A stretch of DNA of 64,000 nucleotides from Vespula vulgaris (Eukaryota; Arthropoda; Insecta; Hymenoptera; Vespidae): contig NC_066587.1 of the NCBI RefSeq assembly GCF_905475345.1, positions 2,384,570 to 2,448,569 on the forward strand, written 5' to 3'. Numbering within the stretch: position 1 is the first letter of the stretch; each line of letters starts with the position of its first letter. Positions 33,758 through 45,900 of this stretch are shown here, in pieces. The position numbers and the translations under genes were made by a program. The notes under the pieces were generated by a model. That model saw only the letters and a list, made by a program, of their open reading frames with translations. It ran no database searches and was not told where the DNA came from.

Positions 33758-35105
33758 TTCACTCTTGCTTTGGCTCTTCATCCGTATATTTACCTACTGC
33801 GACTATTAATGAATGCTCCTATAATCATGTCCCAAGATCGTAACGTTCCGATAAAGTTCAACGATGTAGAAAGCAATTAAGAAAATTACACGTCCTATAG
33901 ATATACATATTCATTTGTACGAAGCTTAACGAATAGAGCCACCAAATCTTTTTCATTAATATCGGGATGAAAAATCGCTCGATTATTTGCTTTTTTCTTC
34001 TCTCTCTCTCTCTTTCTTTCTCTCTCTTTATTTTTTCATATCAATGATAAAAAGAGATGCTCTTTGTGGGTAGATAAATCATATGGCTCGTATACGTGTG
34101 TGTTAAACAAAGAGAAAAAAGATAGAAAATGAGAGAGCGAGAGAGAGAGAAAGATAGATAGATAGATAGATAGAGAAAAAGAGAAAATTTTACAACGACG
34201 TGTAATATTCCAACGTGGCATACTTATGTGTTTGGTGTTTGCACGGTACGCGCCAGCTGGAAATGTTTGCAGTGCAAATTCTCTCATCGGCTAGCGAACT
34301 GGACATTTTCATTTCGCTCCTATACTGTCTAAGGGATATGTAAATATAGTAATCTGTGAAAGTAGACAAGAATCTCTTTACTGACGTTACGAGAACAACA
34401 TTATTATCTAGTAAATTTTATTTATTTCGTATCAACAGTAACAACAACAATAATAATAATAATAACAATGCTCATTTGTTAGTGGATTTGCAATTATTAA
34501 ACTCGAATATCACGGAACGAAAAAGACGTTTTTCACTCTCTTTCTCTCTCTTTCTCTCTATGTCTATCTATCTATTTCTCTATCTCTTTTTCTTTCTTCT
34601 TCATTTCATTCCTCATTTTCCCTATCCCCAAGCTCCATTTTTTCCATCTCGAGTTCTTAATTTATCGGAGGATATTGACAGGGGAGCTGGAAGAGTGTAA
34701 AATCACTCAACGTGATGCGATGTTATTACCTGAGAGGTAGGTTGCTGGCTTGACGAACAAGAGTGAAATAACAGGAGGGGATGTCGAGTACAGGGTGAGT
34801 CAAAAGAAATACGATCCTTAACTTAAAAGGTCGTATTCGAGGGTGAATCTTCGATTCTGTTTATTTTATCTTCTTTTTTCCCTTTTCGAAGTTTTATAAC
34901 GCCAGCGAGTTGCAAGTCGTTTCGATTATTTATATATGTATATTAAATTTGATAGGTAACGTAAGAGAACTTATTTATTTCTTTTCAGAATGAAATACGA
35001 TTGATATCGACATTGATCGAGGATTCGTTACGATCGTTCTCGAGCAAATAATTGTAACGTTTTATCTTAGTTAATTAATACTCGTTAAGATGCTCTCTGA
35101 AAATA

Positions 35106-35148
<43 letters not shown>

Positions 35149-36420
35149 ATAACGTCTGATTGAAAAAATGGAAAGTTCGAATTTATTCGATATTAATGAG
35201 CATTAATATCGGTCGAGAAGGTACTTCGAATTAAAATCTTGATAATAATAAACAAAAGAACATTTTATTTTATCTCTCATTCTCTCCCCCTCTTTCTCTT
35301 TCTTCCCTTAAAGATTACAAGGACAAAAAAGCATTTACGAAGTTGCTTTCGAGGATAAAAAGCAGATGTTTTAATATAAATGATTTACGAGATAATAATT
35401 AATTAGAGAGATAGAAAGAAGAAGATCTATATAAATCTTGATTATATAATGCAATAAAGAGAAAGTGGAAACGATAAAATATCGTAGCCAATAGAAAGAT
35501 CAGGATGTTAAATGAACTTTTATACTTTTTAGCCTTCGACGAAGTTACTCTCCTATGTAATTGGAGCATCCGCAATTGGCTTTTAACCCTTTACCCTTTT
35601 ACCTCACCCTTCTACTCTACCTTCGTCTCGTCACCCCTCCCTCCCTTCCTGCCCTTTACCCTCGATAAACTGCAACCCGTCATTTTGCGATTTGAGAGAA
35701 AAAGAGAATCAAAAAGAGCGGCTTGGAGTTCGGTAAACGGCTGGGATTTCTTTTAACTCGGTTCTGCAAATGAGAAGTACTCAGTACGATTCACAAGTAA
35801 ATAGGAGGACTGATAATGTCCGTGGATGAGAGAAGAGGAAGAAGAAGAAGAAGAAGAAGTAGAAGAAGAAGAAGGAGAAAAATCAAAATGAAAAGGAAAA
35901 CGAAGAACGTGGAGAGATACTTGAAGCGATTCGAAGTACGATAACATCGAAAATGTTCATGGTTAAGATATAACTTGAAAGCTTTTCGTAAACGTAAAAA
36001 AGAAAAAAAGAATTACATTTTCATTTTTTATTTGTCCGAGAAAGATAAAGCATATTATATAAACCGATCTGCTGAAATAGAATCGAATTTCTCTTAACGT
36101 TTGATTTGCTTTACGTACATTGCTTTATTTACATTGGGATAGGAAAATGTAATGATTTATTTGATTAATATTATGTGATATTAATAAAAATAATGATGAA
36201 GAGAAATATCTGAAGATAGGAAGATAAGGTATGAAATAAAGTATGGCGATGTAGAAATTTTACAAAATGTAGTATCAATCTTGAGGTTGGGATTTGCGGT
36301 CGTGGCCGGAGGGATCAGAGGAGTGGGGTGACGGGGGGTGGTGACAGGTGGTAGGAAAAATAAAAAAACATAGCGAAGTAAAAGAAGAAGAATAAGAATA
36401 AGAACGAGAAAGAGTGATTT
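33756..36420. other. Gene-poor stretch
   Basis: Repeats here include CT at 33998-34025, GA/GATA at 34125-34180, (AAT)n near 34440-34470, (TA)n at 35109-35146 and GAA repeats at 35836-35880. The words TACAGGGTGAGTCAAAAG at 34789-34806 resemble the end of the MITE at 38674. A balanced segment at 35490-35760 contains a short open frame without motifs. The segment 36280-36350 is G-rich on the plus strand. No gene is supported. Confidence 0.5.
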
Positions 36421-36829
36421 TATAGAACTGGTTTACTCTTTCAATATCGTTTTGCCTTAGGCGTCGGTGTTCGCACGTTTACGACGTAACTGTGAGCAAA
36501 CTGTTAGGAATTGGTGCGAGCGAGCGTGTGGCGTTCCTTTGAGAATCCAATATTTCCATGATAATAAAGCGTCTCTCTTTCTCTCTTTCTCTCTTTTTCC
36601 TTTTCAATCTTTCTCTCTCTTTCTCTCCCTTTTTCTATCTCTATCTTTGTCTCTCTTTTGCTTTTGCGTTGGGCTGGACCATTCTCTTCGATCTGAGGAA
36701 GAGGAAAGAGAGAAAAAAAAGAGTACATACATACGTACATACATATATACATATATACAAACGTATATACATTTATAGATAGATAGATAGGTATATACAT
36801 ACATACCTATGTATATAGGTCGTTCGAGA

Positions 36830-37040
36830 ACTTCAATGCTCTAGGAAAATAGGGATGATCGACACGTCGTTCCAACAACGTTTTCTGTAGAAAAGTAAGA
36901 CGGTGGCATTTAAAGTGCGGTCGGATTTACTACAACATGGTTTAATGACATGGTGGTATCGTCTAGATGATAAATTCACTTGACATCGGACTGTAATTAA
37001 TGGACCGTTAATCATTTCATGAATAATTGCCATTCAAGAG
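36830..37040. promoter_or_regulatory. Candidate homeodomain-type enhancer island
   Basis: The non-repetitive segment between microsatellites contains several TAAT-type cores close together: GTAATTAATGG, CGTTAATCATTTCATG and GAATAATTGCC between about 36990 and 37032. There is no open protein-like frame. Assignment as an enhancer is inference from site density alone. Confidence 0.3.
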
Positions 37041-37095
37041 GAGAGAAAAAGAACGTATGGATAGATAGATAGATAGATAGATAGATAGAGAATGA

Positions 37096-37112
37096 GAGAA
37101 CGAGAGAGAGAA

Positions 37113-37186
<74 letters not shown>
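37096..37186. repeat. Long (GA)n microsatellite preceded by (GATA)n
   Basis: GATA repeats at 37060-37088 lead into GA repeats, uninterrupted for about 67 bases from 37120 to 37186. Confidence 0.95.
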
Positions 37187-37192
<6 letters not shown>

Positions 37193-37321
37193 GGATAGAG
37201 AAAGAGAGCTCAATAACTCGATGAATGTTGACGGTAATTAAAATTTCAACTTTTCCATGCTACGGGCAGTATAAATACACATATATATATATATGCATAC
37301 ATACATACGTACGTACGTACG

Positions 37322-37374
<53 letters not shown>

Positions 37375-37533
37375 TATATGGATGGTGAATGGTAACCTGC
37401 CGCGGCTACGATCCGAAAATTGCAGATGGAAGAAGTAAACTGAATTAAAAGTGGAATATGTATGATATATTATACATAAATACGTTGCCACGTTCACGTT
37501 ATAGATCTCGACTGTCCTTATGACGTTTGCAAT

Positions 37534-37545
37534 AAATTAATAATA

Positions 37546-37587
<42 letters not shown>

Positions 37588-37632
37588 GTAATAATAGTAA
37601 TAATAATAATAATAGTAACAATAATAATAATC
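37534..37632. repeat. (AAT)n microsatellite
   Basis: About 30 AAT triplets with scattered AGT and AAC interruptions. Confidence 0.95.
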
Positions 37633-38348
37633 TTCATTCGTGCGATTGAACGAAACGAATTTTCTGATTTAATGTCAGATGATTATATCGTTTGTGGTAA
37701 AATAAGTTATTTGTTTTGTATGTGTGTGCGTGGCTCGCACGCACGTGTGTGTATATTCGCGATGAAACGGCTTGTTAAGTTCGAAAGAGAACGAGTTAAA
37801 ACTGAGTTTGTTGGTATGCTAAGAGTCTCTTTCATATAGTCGGATTAAGATAAATTCATTTCTACCGGACTACTTTGTCCGCCATTCAACTTGACTTCAA
37901 AGCTTCGCTTTAGATAATAACGTGGTATATACTTATATAAATATCATATTTCGAATTAGTTGCGAAAGTAATTTTTTTCTTATTTGATCTTTTTGTTTTT
38001 TTCTTCTTTTTTTTTGTACTTTCCGTCTTTTGTTATATCTTTTTCTAAATCTTTTCTTACTCTTTTTTTTTTCTACTCTTTTTTTGTATTTTTTCTCTTT
38101 TTTTTTCAAAGCATCGAAAGTAACATCCCAGGGTAAACGAGATTTTGTATAGGATCGTTGAAAATGTCATGCTACGTTTCCTTTTATGATTCATTCAATG
38201 TCGGGTACCGTAGAACAGCAGGGTTCTCTGGTAATGCGAAAAATAGGACCCACGAGTCCTATAACCGAGTATAAATTATGTCGTCGATCGATTGCGATTC
38301 GTTTTGTCTTTTCTTTTTTTTCCCCTATCTCTCTTTTTCTCTATTTCT

Positions 38349-38387
<39 letters not shown>

Positions 38388-38673
38388 TGTATGTGTGTGT
38401 GTCATTTAAAACGGTCGTTTAGTCGTGACACATAGTGCATCGAGCATGTTTTCACTCTTCGACAATACCTACATATAACGAAGGTTGTTTTCTAGTCGAA
38501 CGATTTCATCTCCCATTTTATTTAAAATAATCAAGCATAAATTTTTGATAAGAAGAATTTTATTCTCTCTCTCTCTCTCTCTTTATTTTTTATCCTTCTC
38601 TGTCTCTTTCCAGTCGTTTTTCGTCAGTATACAACCTATAGTTATTTATTTTGATTCATTCGAAACTCGAATC

Positions 38674-38977
38674 CAATATACAGGATGGTTCAAAAGATTC
38701 AAGATGATTTGAAAAAATTGATTCGATCCTTCTCGAAACCCTTCGGGCTATACATATTTTTTCACTTTATTTTCTTATGTTTCTGTTCTCTTTGCGATTA
38801 TTTTTCTTTTCTTTTCTTTTCTTTCAAACCGTGAAAACTACAAGACCTGTTTGCAAAACTATTACGAGAAAGTTGGAGGTATCGGCGTGAAAAGTCACGA
38901 AAATGGTGTAATAGATATTTAAAATCACTTAGGAAGTTTCAGATCGTCTAGAAACTTTTGGTCCATCCTGTATATTG
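38674..38977. mobile_element. MITE-like element with terminal inverted repeats
   Basis: The left end CAATATACAGGATGG at 38674-38688 is exactly repeated in inverted orientation at 38963-38977. The match continues inward as TTCAAAAGATTC against ACCAAAAGTTTC, and outward for a few bases. The ends CAGG..CCTG are flanked by TATA on each side, as expected for an insertion at TA. The interior of about 260 bases has no transposase frame. Short TIRs with a CAGG-start and TA target suggest a non-autonomous Tc1/mariner-like relic. Family assignment is inference. Confidence 0.7.
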
Positions 38978-39974
38978 ATTCCGACCTATAACGAAGTTAT
39001 TCGTCGACGAGATACAATATGCGAAAGCGGCTGATCAAATATCCGAAACTTTCCTGACTATTCCAATCGAACAACGCGCACTCGTTCAGATTCCAATTCT
39101 ATTTCCTATCGAAATGTTTCGGATCGTTAGATTAGAATTTCGAATTAGGAGGAACGTTGCTTGGACGTTACTCGGACCTTACTCGGACGTTGCTTGATGA
39201 AAGGGCCAGGAATCTCCTGGTGGTTTAGGGTTACTCGTGGAACGTTTAACGAACGACTCGTTACGTATGTATATATGTATGTATGTATGTATGTATGTAC
39301 GTACGTGTAAGTGCGCGCGAACGAGCTAGCAAGCGCGTATGTACATTTACCTATATAACTATGCATCTAGGTCACACGCGTTACAACCGGAAAATTACAA
39401 TTTTCGTGTCCTACTCGAAGAGGACGTTTTTTCTCTATCTCTATCTCTCTCTCTAATTCTAATTCTCTCTCCCTCTCTCTTCCTTTCTCATTAGCAGGTG
39501 AAACGCATTAGAGAATTCTTATTACATGTTCTATAAAGAATTGATGAATTTTCTTGATAGGAATCAGCTGATCAATTCTTCCTAGATACTATATCATCTA
39601 ATTTTTTTTCTACTCGTCGACTTTTTTTTTTATTTTTCTTTTTTTTCTTCTTCTTTTTTTTTCACCGAGAGAAAGAAAATGCGATAAGCAGATATCTTTG
39701 GAAAGAGGAAGGAGGAAAGATAGATGAAAAGTGAGTGAGAGAGAGAGAGAGAGAGAAATAAAAAGAAAAGTACCATTCCAACTTCTAAGTTTTCGTTCGG
39801 ACTCCTTTTTATGGTATTTCCAGATTAGATAACCAAGAGATTAGGATTGTGGTTTTGCCCAGGGAAGAGCGATGCGTATCACGGTACCTCCTGGATTTCG
39901 CAGGTGGTGGCGATCGATGTTGAAAATATATGCATGTATGCAATTTTGAGAGCTGGACATATTCATCCTTTTTA

Positions 39975-40029
<55 letters not shown>

Positions 40030-40364
40030 ACAGACATACATATACATATTATTTTAATAAATAAAAATATATAAAAAATATCTTTCACTCTATCAGTATT
40101 TTATTTATTAAATATTAATTTATATCAACGCAATTCCAATCCCTATTCACTGCACTAATAGTTACGGTCTAATTATATTTTATCTTCTTTACAATTTTCA
40201 TTTTATCTTCAATACTTCTTTTAATTACTGACGAAAATATTAAAAAAAAAAAGAAAAAAAAGAAGGAAGAGAAAATCCAAATCCGAATCTCAACCATCCC
40301 TTTACCTTAATTTCGTCTTTTTCTTGAAAAGAAAAAAAATGATTTGTGGGAACGTCTTACAGAT

Positions 40365-40409
<45 letters not shown>

Positions 40410-40440
40410 GAGAAAGAGAGATACGATATGTATCTCAAAA
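38978..40440. other. Gene-poor stretch
   Basis: A balanced segment at 38985-39260 includes the small direct repeat GGACGTTACTCGGACCTTACTCGGACGTT near 39158-39192. Then come GTAT repeats at 39265-39305, CT-rich DNA at 39430-39490, T-rich DNA, (TA)n at 39979-40027 and GATA repeats at 40363-40411. No coding exon is supported. Confidence 0.5.
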
Positions 40441-40613
40441 TCGTTGTGTTATTTTCCGGTTATTCGACATGCGTACAGGTGGATGCAGTGTGAAATGGAA
40501 AGGTGAGCTCGAGTGAAGAGTAAAAGGGGAACAAAGAGCACAGAGAGAAAGAGAGAAAGAGAGAGAGAGAGAGAAAGAGAAAGAGGGAGAGAGACAGATA
40601 GAAAGAGAGAGGA

Positions 40614-40660
<47 letters not shown>

Positions 40661-40865
40661 GAGAAGCCGGGCACACGAGGAAGCTGGAGAGGGAGTGAGA
40701 GAGTGTAGTAGTAGGGATAGAAGAGAGAGAGAGAGAGAGAAAGAGAGAGAGCAAGAGGGTGGCGAGGAAAAGAGCGGTGGAGAAGAGAGGGGTAGATTTG
40801 ACCCTGCTTGTGCACCTGGATAGGAGGCTGTAATCAATACCACAGAAAGTGCGCGCTGCGCCAAG

Positions 40866-40898
<33 letters not shown>

Positions 40899-41400
40899 AG
40901 TCTCTCTCTCACTCACTCACTCACCTCACTCACTCACTCACTCACTCTCACCCCTTATCCATCCTACTACCGATATCTGAATAACGAGCGCGCAGGTACT
41001 ACAACCAGTCCCGGCCGACGGAATTTCCTTTTTACTAATCCGTCCCGTCGTTTTGCGAATTTCTCTCGAATTTCTCTCTTTCCATCCCTCTTTCTCTCTG
41101 TTTCTCGCTCTCTCTTTCTTTCCTACCTCATCGTCTTTCGTTCCTAGCTCGTTCTCGCCGTCCTCGTTAGTCAGCTCTTGTAATTGACTTTGATCGTATC
41201 TACACTCTCTGATCGTTCTTTCTTCCTCTCTATCACACTCTTTTTCCTCTCCTATATCCGTGAACTTTCTAGATGATACAGGTTCTCCTTTTTTCTTTTT
41301 CTGTGTTTTCTTATTTCTTTTTTCTTTCATTTTTTCCTTTCTTTTCGTTTTTTTTCTTTTTTTTTTTTTTTTTTTACATCGACGATGAAAAGTATCAAGG
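40441..41400. other. Purine block followed by pyrimidine block
   Basis: From about 40500 to 40770 the plus strand is nearly all purine (GA repeats with A and G runs). From about 40865 to 41370 it is mostly pyrimidine (CT, then CTCA repeats at 40905-40945, then TTC and T runs). CG-rich islands at 40775-40865 and 40978-41055 separate the blocks. Frames of 125-155 codons across it are SLSL or RERE artefacts. Confidence 0.55.
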
Positions 41401-42611
41401 ATTTAGACGGATATCGTAGTAGAGTCGACAATATCACGATAATTTTGAGCGTGCGCGCGCGTGTGTGTAGGTGCGCGCGTGATAGATATTTATAATCTAA
41501 AGCAACGTTTCACAAAATTTTTTTTTATGACGGAATATCTTGGTTATTTTATAGGGTACGTAGATATTAATAATAAATAAATCAAGCAAGTAAATATAAA
41601 TGTTGAGAAAACAAAACGAATATTTATTACGGAATTTGTAATGTTATTTTTCTAACATATAACCCATGAAAATAATAAAATGAATATTAATTTTTATAAA
41701 TTTTCATGGGACACTTATTCTGATTTTGTTGAAAGACTAATGTGTTCCATGAAACAGGGTTAAGGAAACGCTGATCTAAAAGATTTTTTAATCTCTAAAT
41801 ATTTCTTATCGGTTAGGTTTTACGAATTTGTTATATTTTTTTTGTGTGTCCTTATTTATTTATTTTTTTTTTCATTCGGGTTACTTCATACTAAGAATTA
41901 TCAATAATTTTATTCTAACGAAAATACGAAGAGAAGATTTTCGTTTGGGAATATTAGGAATTTTTATTTAGAGATATTTAAGAGGAGTATGAAATTTTTT
42001 CAAGATTTCCCCGATCGTACATAATTACAGATACACATTCTTGATTTGTTTACTATTATATCTAATCTCTTTTAAAATAGAAAGCAAACGTCTCGTGTAT
42101 ACTTACGCATGTATATATGTAGGTATATACACGTGAAACGTTAATAAATAAACGTAAGAGTAATTATTATACTTTTATCAATTTCCCATCGATCAATGTC
42201 GGAAATACGAATTAATCCAGACATTGTTTGACCTACGAAAAACTAAAATAAAACTACAAATTTGTTCCCGTCCTATCCAAGTCGAACATTTCAAAGTTTA
42301 TATTGCCTGTTTGGGAACCAAAAAAAAAAAAAAAAAAAAAAAGAAAAAAAAGAGGATAGAAAAAAAACAGTGCAAAAGAATCGTTAGATGAACCGATATG
42401 ATGATAAAAAAAAGAAGAAAAAGAAAAAAAAATAAATTAAAATAAATGAATAAATACTTTTTAGTTTCAGTTACATACGAGTTTCAGCTACGATTTCGAA
42501 ACGACCGATATCACCCTAGGAGGAAATAACGATCGTAGACATATATATATATATCGAATGTACTGTTTGTCCGTTTATCCGTCTTTCTGTCTGTCTGTCG
42601 TCTGACAAGAC

Positions 42612-42654
<43 letters not shown>

Positions 42655-43152
42655 GAGAGTGAGAGAGTGAGAGAGAATACCACCGTTCGAGGATGACGGC
42701 TTGCTTGGGGCGTTGGTCGTTATAACGTCGGACACATTTACTATATGCTCTGCTAAAGTTATGTCGCGTTTTCATATCGCGGCTTACGTGTTTCTGATGC
42801 GATTATAGTTCTCTTTCTCTTTTCACGTTTCGCGTGTCCTCGAAGGATCTTTATTCTCTACGAACTTTGAAGCGTAGTTCTCGCTAAAATAAGCGAAACG
42901 AGTTTGAGGATATGTTACCATTCACATTCATTCTCTCTCTCTCTCTCTCTTTCTATTTCTATCTCTTTCTCGTACATACACATACATAGACATATGTACG
43001 CGTATACACACGCACGTACAACGTAATTACATTAAATTAATTGTAGCTGTTATAGAACAAAATCTCGACGTACGATCTTGATTTTATATTTTATTATATG
43101 CTCGTTTAATTCTACTATCATCCACTACCCATACGTATGTGTATTATATGTA

Positions 43153-43188
<36 letters not shown>

Positions 43189-44046
43189 TGTTTATTATTC
43201 AATGAGTACATATTTCTCTCTCTCTCTCTCGTTCTCGCTCTCGTTTTCGCTTTCTTTCTTTCTCTCTATCTTTCTCACATTATGTACGTTCGGCGTAATG
43301 TAAACACATACCTTATCTATGAACTATCGGTACCAATCATTGTTCCTAGAATATCTATTGAGGAGATTGTAAAGAGAAACTGGAAGGGAGAGAAGGAGAG
43401 AGGGAGGGAGGGAGTGAAGGAGGGTGATAGCAGAAAGCAGCTTCCAGTCTCGTCGATTTCTTTTAATCAACGGCGGTATCTTCGTGTAATCAGGTTGGAA
43501 CAATTAAATTCTTTTAAACGTAATTACTTTTCTTCCATTTTTTCTCTCTCTCTCTCTCTATACATATATATCTTTGCTTTCTGTTTTACTAGAGACAGAA
43601 ACAGAGAGGAAGAGAGAAACATATATATATATATAGAGAGAGAAAGAGAGACAGAGAGAGTGTGTTCGTAGACAGCAACAAATCGCGAGGCCGAGGTCAA
43701 ATAATTGAAAGGTTCGCTTGAACTCGACAGGGTGGAATAGGTAATCGGCGCGATCAACCGGGGCTAAACCGCAGGTGGTCTAATTGCGAGCAAGCTCGCC
43801 TTCTGTAATCGTGGGGGGCTGAGGGGAGAGTATGGGGAACGAACAGACGATGTCATATTACACTCTCAGATAATGCATCTCCGCTCGTGCAAATTCATGT
43901 GTCGCGTGTCTAACGTTTATCTTTCAACTCGACCAGCTCTTTTTTTCGAGTACTTTATCGAGCATTCCTATTCTTCCGACTGTGTCTAATTTTAATTTTC
44001 GTACTTTTATTATAACTTCTCTTTCTCTCTTTTCTTTCTTTCTTCC

Positions 44047-44094
<48 letters not shown>

Positions 44095-44903
44095 TCTCTT
44101 TTGTCATAATTTTTTACAGGGAAGTTCACATTCATTGTATTCTTTGAATTTAATCAGCTTTGTTACTTTGTTGTTGTCGTTGTCGTTGTTGTTATTTGTT
44201 GTCGTTGTTGTTTTTCTTCTTCGTTTTCTTTGTGTTTTCATTTGTTAATATTTTTATTATGAGCTTGAAGAAAATGATAAAACGTCTTTGTGTATAATAT
44301 ACGTTTGTGTGTATGTGTGAGAGAGAGAGAGAGAAAGAGAAAGAGAGAGAGAGAGAAAGAGGTGAATATTAACCCCCGTAAAGCTTTGTTTTAGACAATA
44401 TATCGAGTTTGATATTGGACGAACGTCAACAGCTCTAAATACGTCACTAACGATCGAACATTATTTGCATAACTTAACGCAGGTATCCCGCGTAGCGTTG
44501 TATATTTATGGAATATCCTACATTATGTCAGGGTATGATTGCTAACGGGAAACGTACGTTAATTTCTTCGTTATTCGACCTTGATGGTTCGAACGACGAT
44601 TGTTATAATTGTTACGGGTTTTCCAACGAGGATATGTATGGTACCTATATATATAACGAGAACGTATTCATTTGAATTACAAAACGTTTCCATTAATTTA
44701 CGAATTTGTATTATATCAGTTTCGTATGTCGCAGGCGTCGCATTATTTAATTATCAAATTGTTTTAATCCCGTGGGTTTTTTATATATATATATATATAT
44801 GTATATATATGTAAAAAGAAAAAGTAATAATAGGTAATAACAATACTAATAATAATAATGATAACAATAATAACAATAATGTTAATAATAATATTTTAAT
44901 TAT

Positions 44904-44946
<43 letters not shown>

Positions 44947-45320
44947 CAGTGGAACGTTAGACATCGGTCATAATATAAATGTCTTCATCATTTCTCTTCG
45001 GTAATTTTTTTATTTTCTGATTATAGATACAATATACATCGTAGGCTAGATGAAACACTTATTAGTATATTAGCCTATCTATAAACGGTACGGTCAGTGA
45101 TCTTTAACTAAAAGACGTGGAAAATCTGGAAAGGAATGGACAGAGAGAATAAAAAAGAGAAGACAAAAAGAAAAAAAAAAAAATTCTTCCCAAACCAGAG
45201 ATGGAAAAGAAAAATTGTCGGATTAAAAGTCGTCGCCTCGCTTTATGTATTTTTTTTCTTTCCTCTCTTCTTTTTTTTTTTCTTATTTTATATTACTCTC
45301 ATTTTCGCTCTCTCTTATTT

Positions 45321-45336
45321 AATTAATTAATTAATT

Positions 45337-45387
<51 letters not shown>

Positions 45388-45410
45388 CTTTACTTTATTT
45401 TACTTTACTT
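45321..45410. repeat. (TTAA)n (TTTA)n composite repeat
   Basis: About five TTAA units pass into about fourteen TTTA units and then into degenerate TTTAC units. Confidence 0.9.
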
Positions 45411-45754
45411 TTTCGTTCTGGACTTGGAGATCGACGACGAGACTCGAGGAGGTGGATCGAGGAGTGGGATCGAGACGAAAACTGATGGTTTCTTTTTTGT
45501 TCAACTTTTTTTTCTTTTTTCTCTTTCTTCTCTTGCTTTTTTTTTTATTAAAGAAAACAGCTTCTCTCTGTGCTAAGGAATACAGTTTTTTTTCAATTTT
45601 CTTCGTCCTTTTTTCTTTTCTCTTTTTTTTGTTGCAAAATTATTCGTTTCTCCTTCTAAATAACATTCTCTGTTTCTTCTTCATCGTTCTTCTCCTCCTC
45701 CTCCTCTTTCTCCTCCTCCTTCTCCTTCCTTCTCTGTTCTTTTATCGCTTATTT

Positions 45755-45835
45755 CTTTCTTTCTTTCTTTCTTTCTTTCTTTTTTTCTTTCTTTCTTTCT
45801 TTCTTTCTTTCTTTCCTTCTTTCTTTCTTCCTTTT
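45755..45835. repeat. (CTTT)n microsatellite
   Basis: About 18 TTTC units with few interruptions, continuing an upstream TCC/TTC-rich stretch from about 45690. Confidence 0.9.
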
Positions 45836-45900
45836 TTTCATCCTTCTCTCACTTATCTATACAAATAAATCGTACGATACGCACACGACGGAGCAAGATG

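Larger units (their letters stand above)
36420..38670. other. Gene-poor stretch with a possible regulatory island
   Basis: CT-rich DNA at 36570-36660, GATA repeats at 36775-36790 and 37060-37088, a GA tract at 37096-37186 (pure from about 37120), ACGT and (TA)n at 37300-37371, (AAT)n at 37534-37632, T-rich DNA at 37975-38110 and (TA)n at 38350-38384. The segment 36830-37040 has ordinary complexity and homeodomain-like words. No coding exon is supported. Confidence 0.5.
41401..45900. other. Gene-poor stretch with microsatellites
   Basis: AT-rich DNA at 41500-42230, A-runs at 42320-42435, GA at 42607-42673, CT and (TA)n at 42930-43260, CT/GA words at 43535-43660, CT at 44050-44095, GTT/GTC triplets at 44170-44215, (TA)n at 44909-44941, TTAA then TTTA repeats at 45321-45400 and CTTT repeats at 45755-45835. 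Balanced islands: 42680-42900, 43680-43960 and 44380-44600 (which contains an ATTATTTGCATAAC octamer-like word near 44461). No gene is supported. Confidence 0.5.

Noticed and set aside
40449..40916. Overlapping minus-strand frames of 126-155 codons
   Set aside because: They are Ser/Leu or Arg/Glu runs read from CT/GA repeats and stay open in several frames at once.
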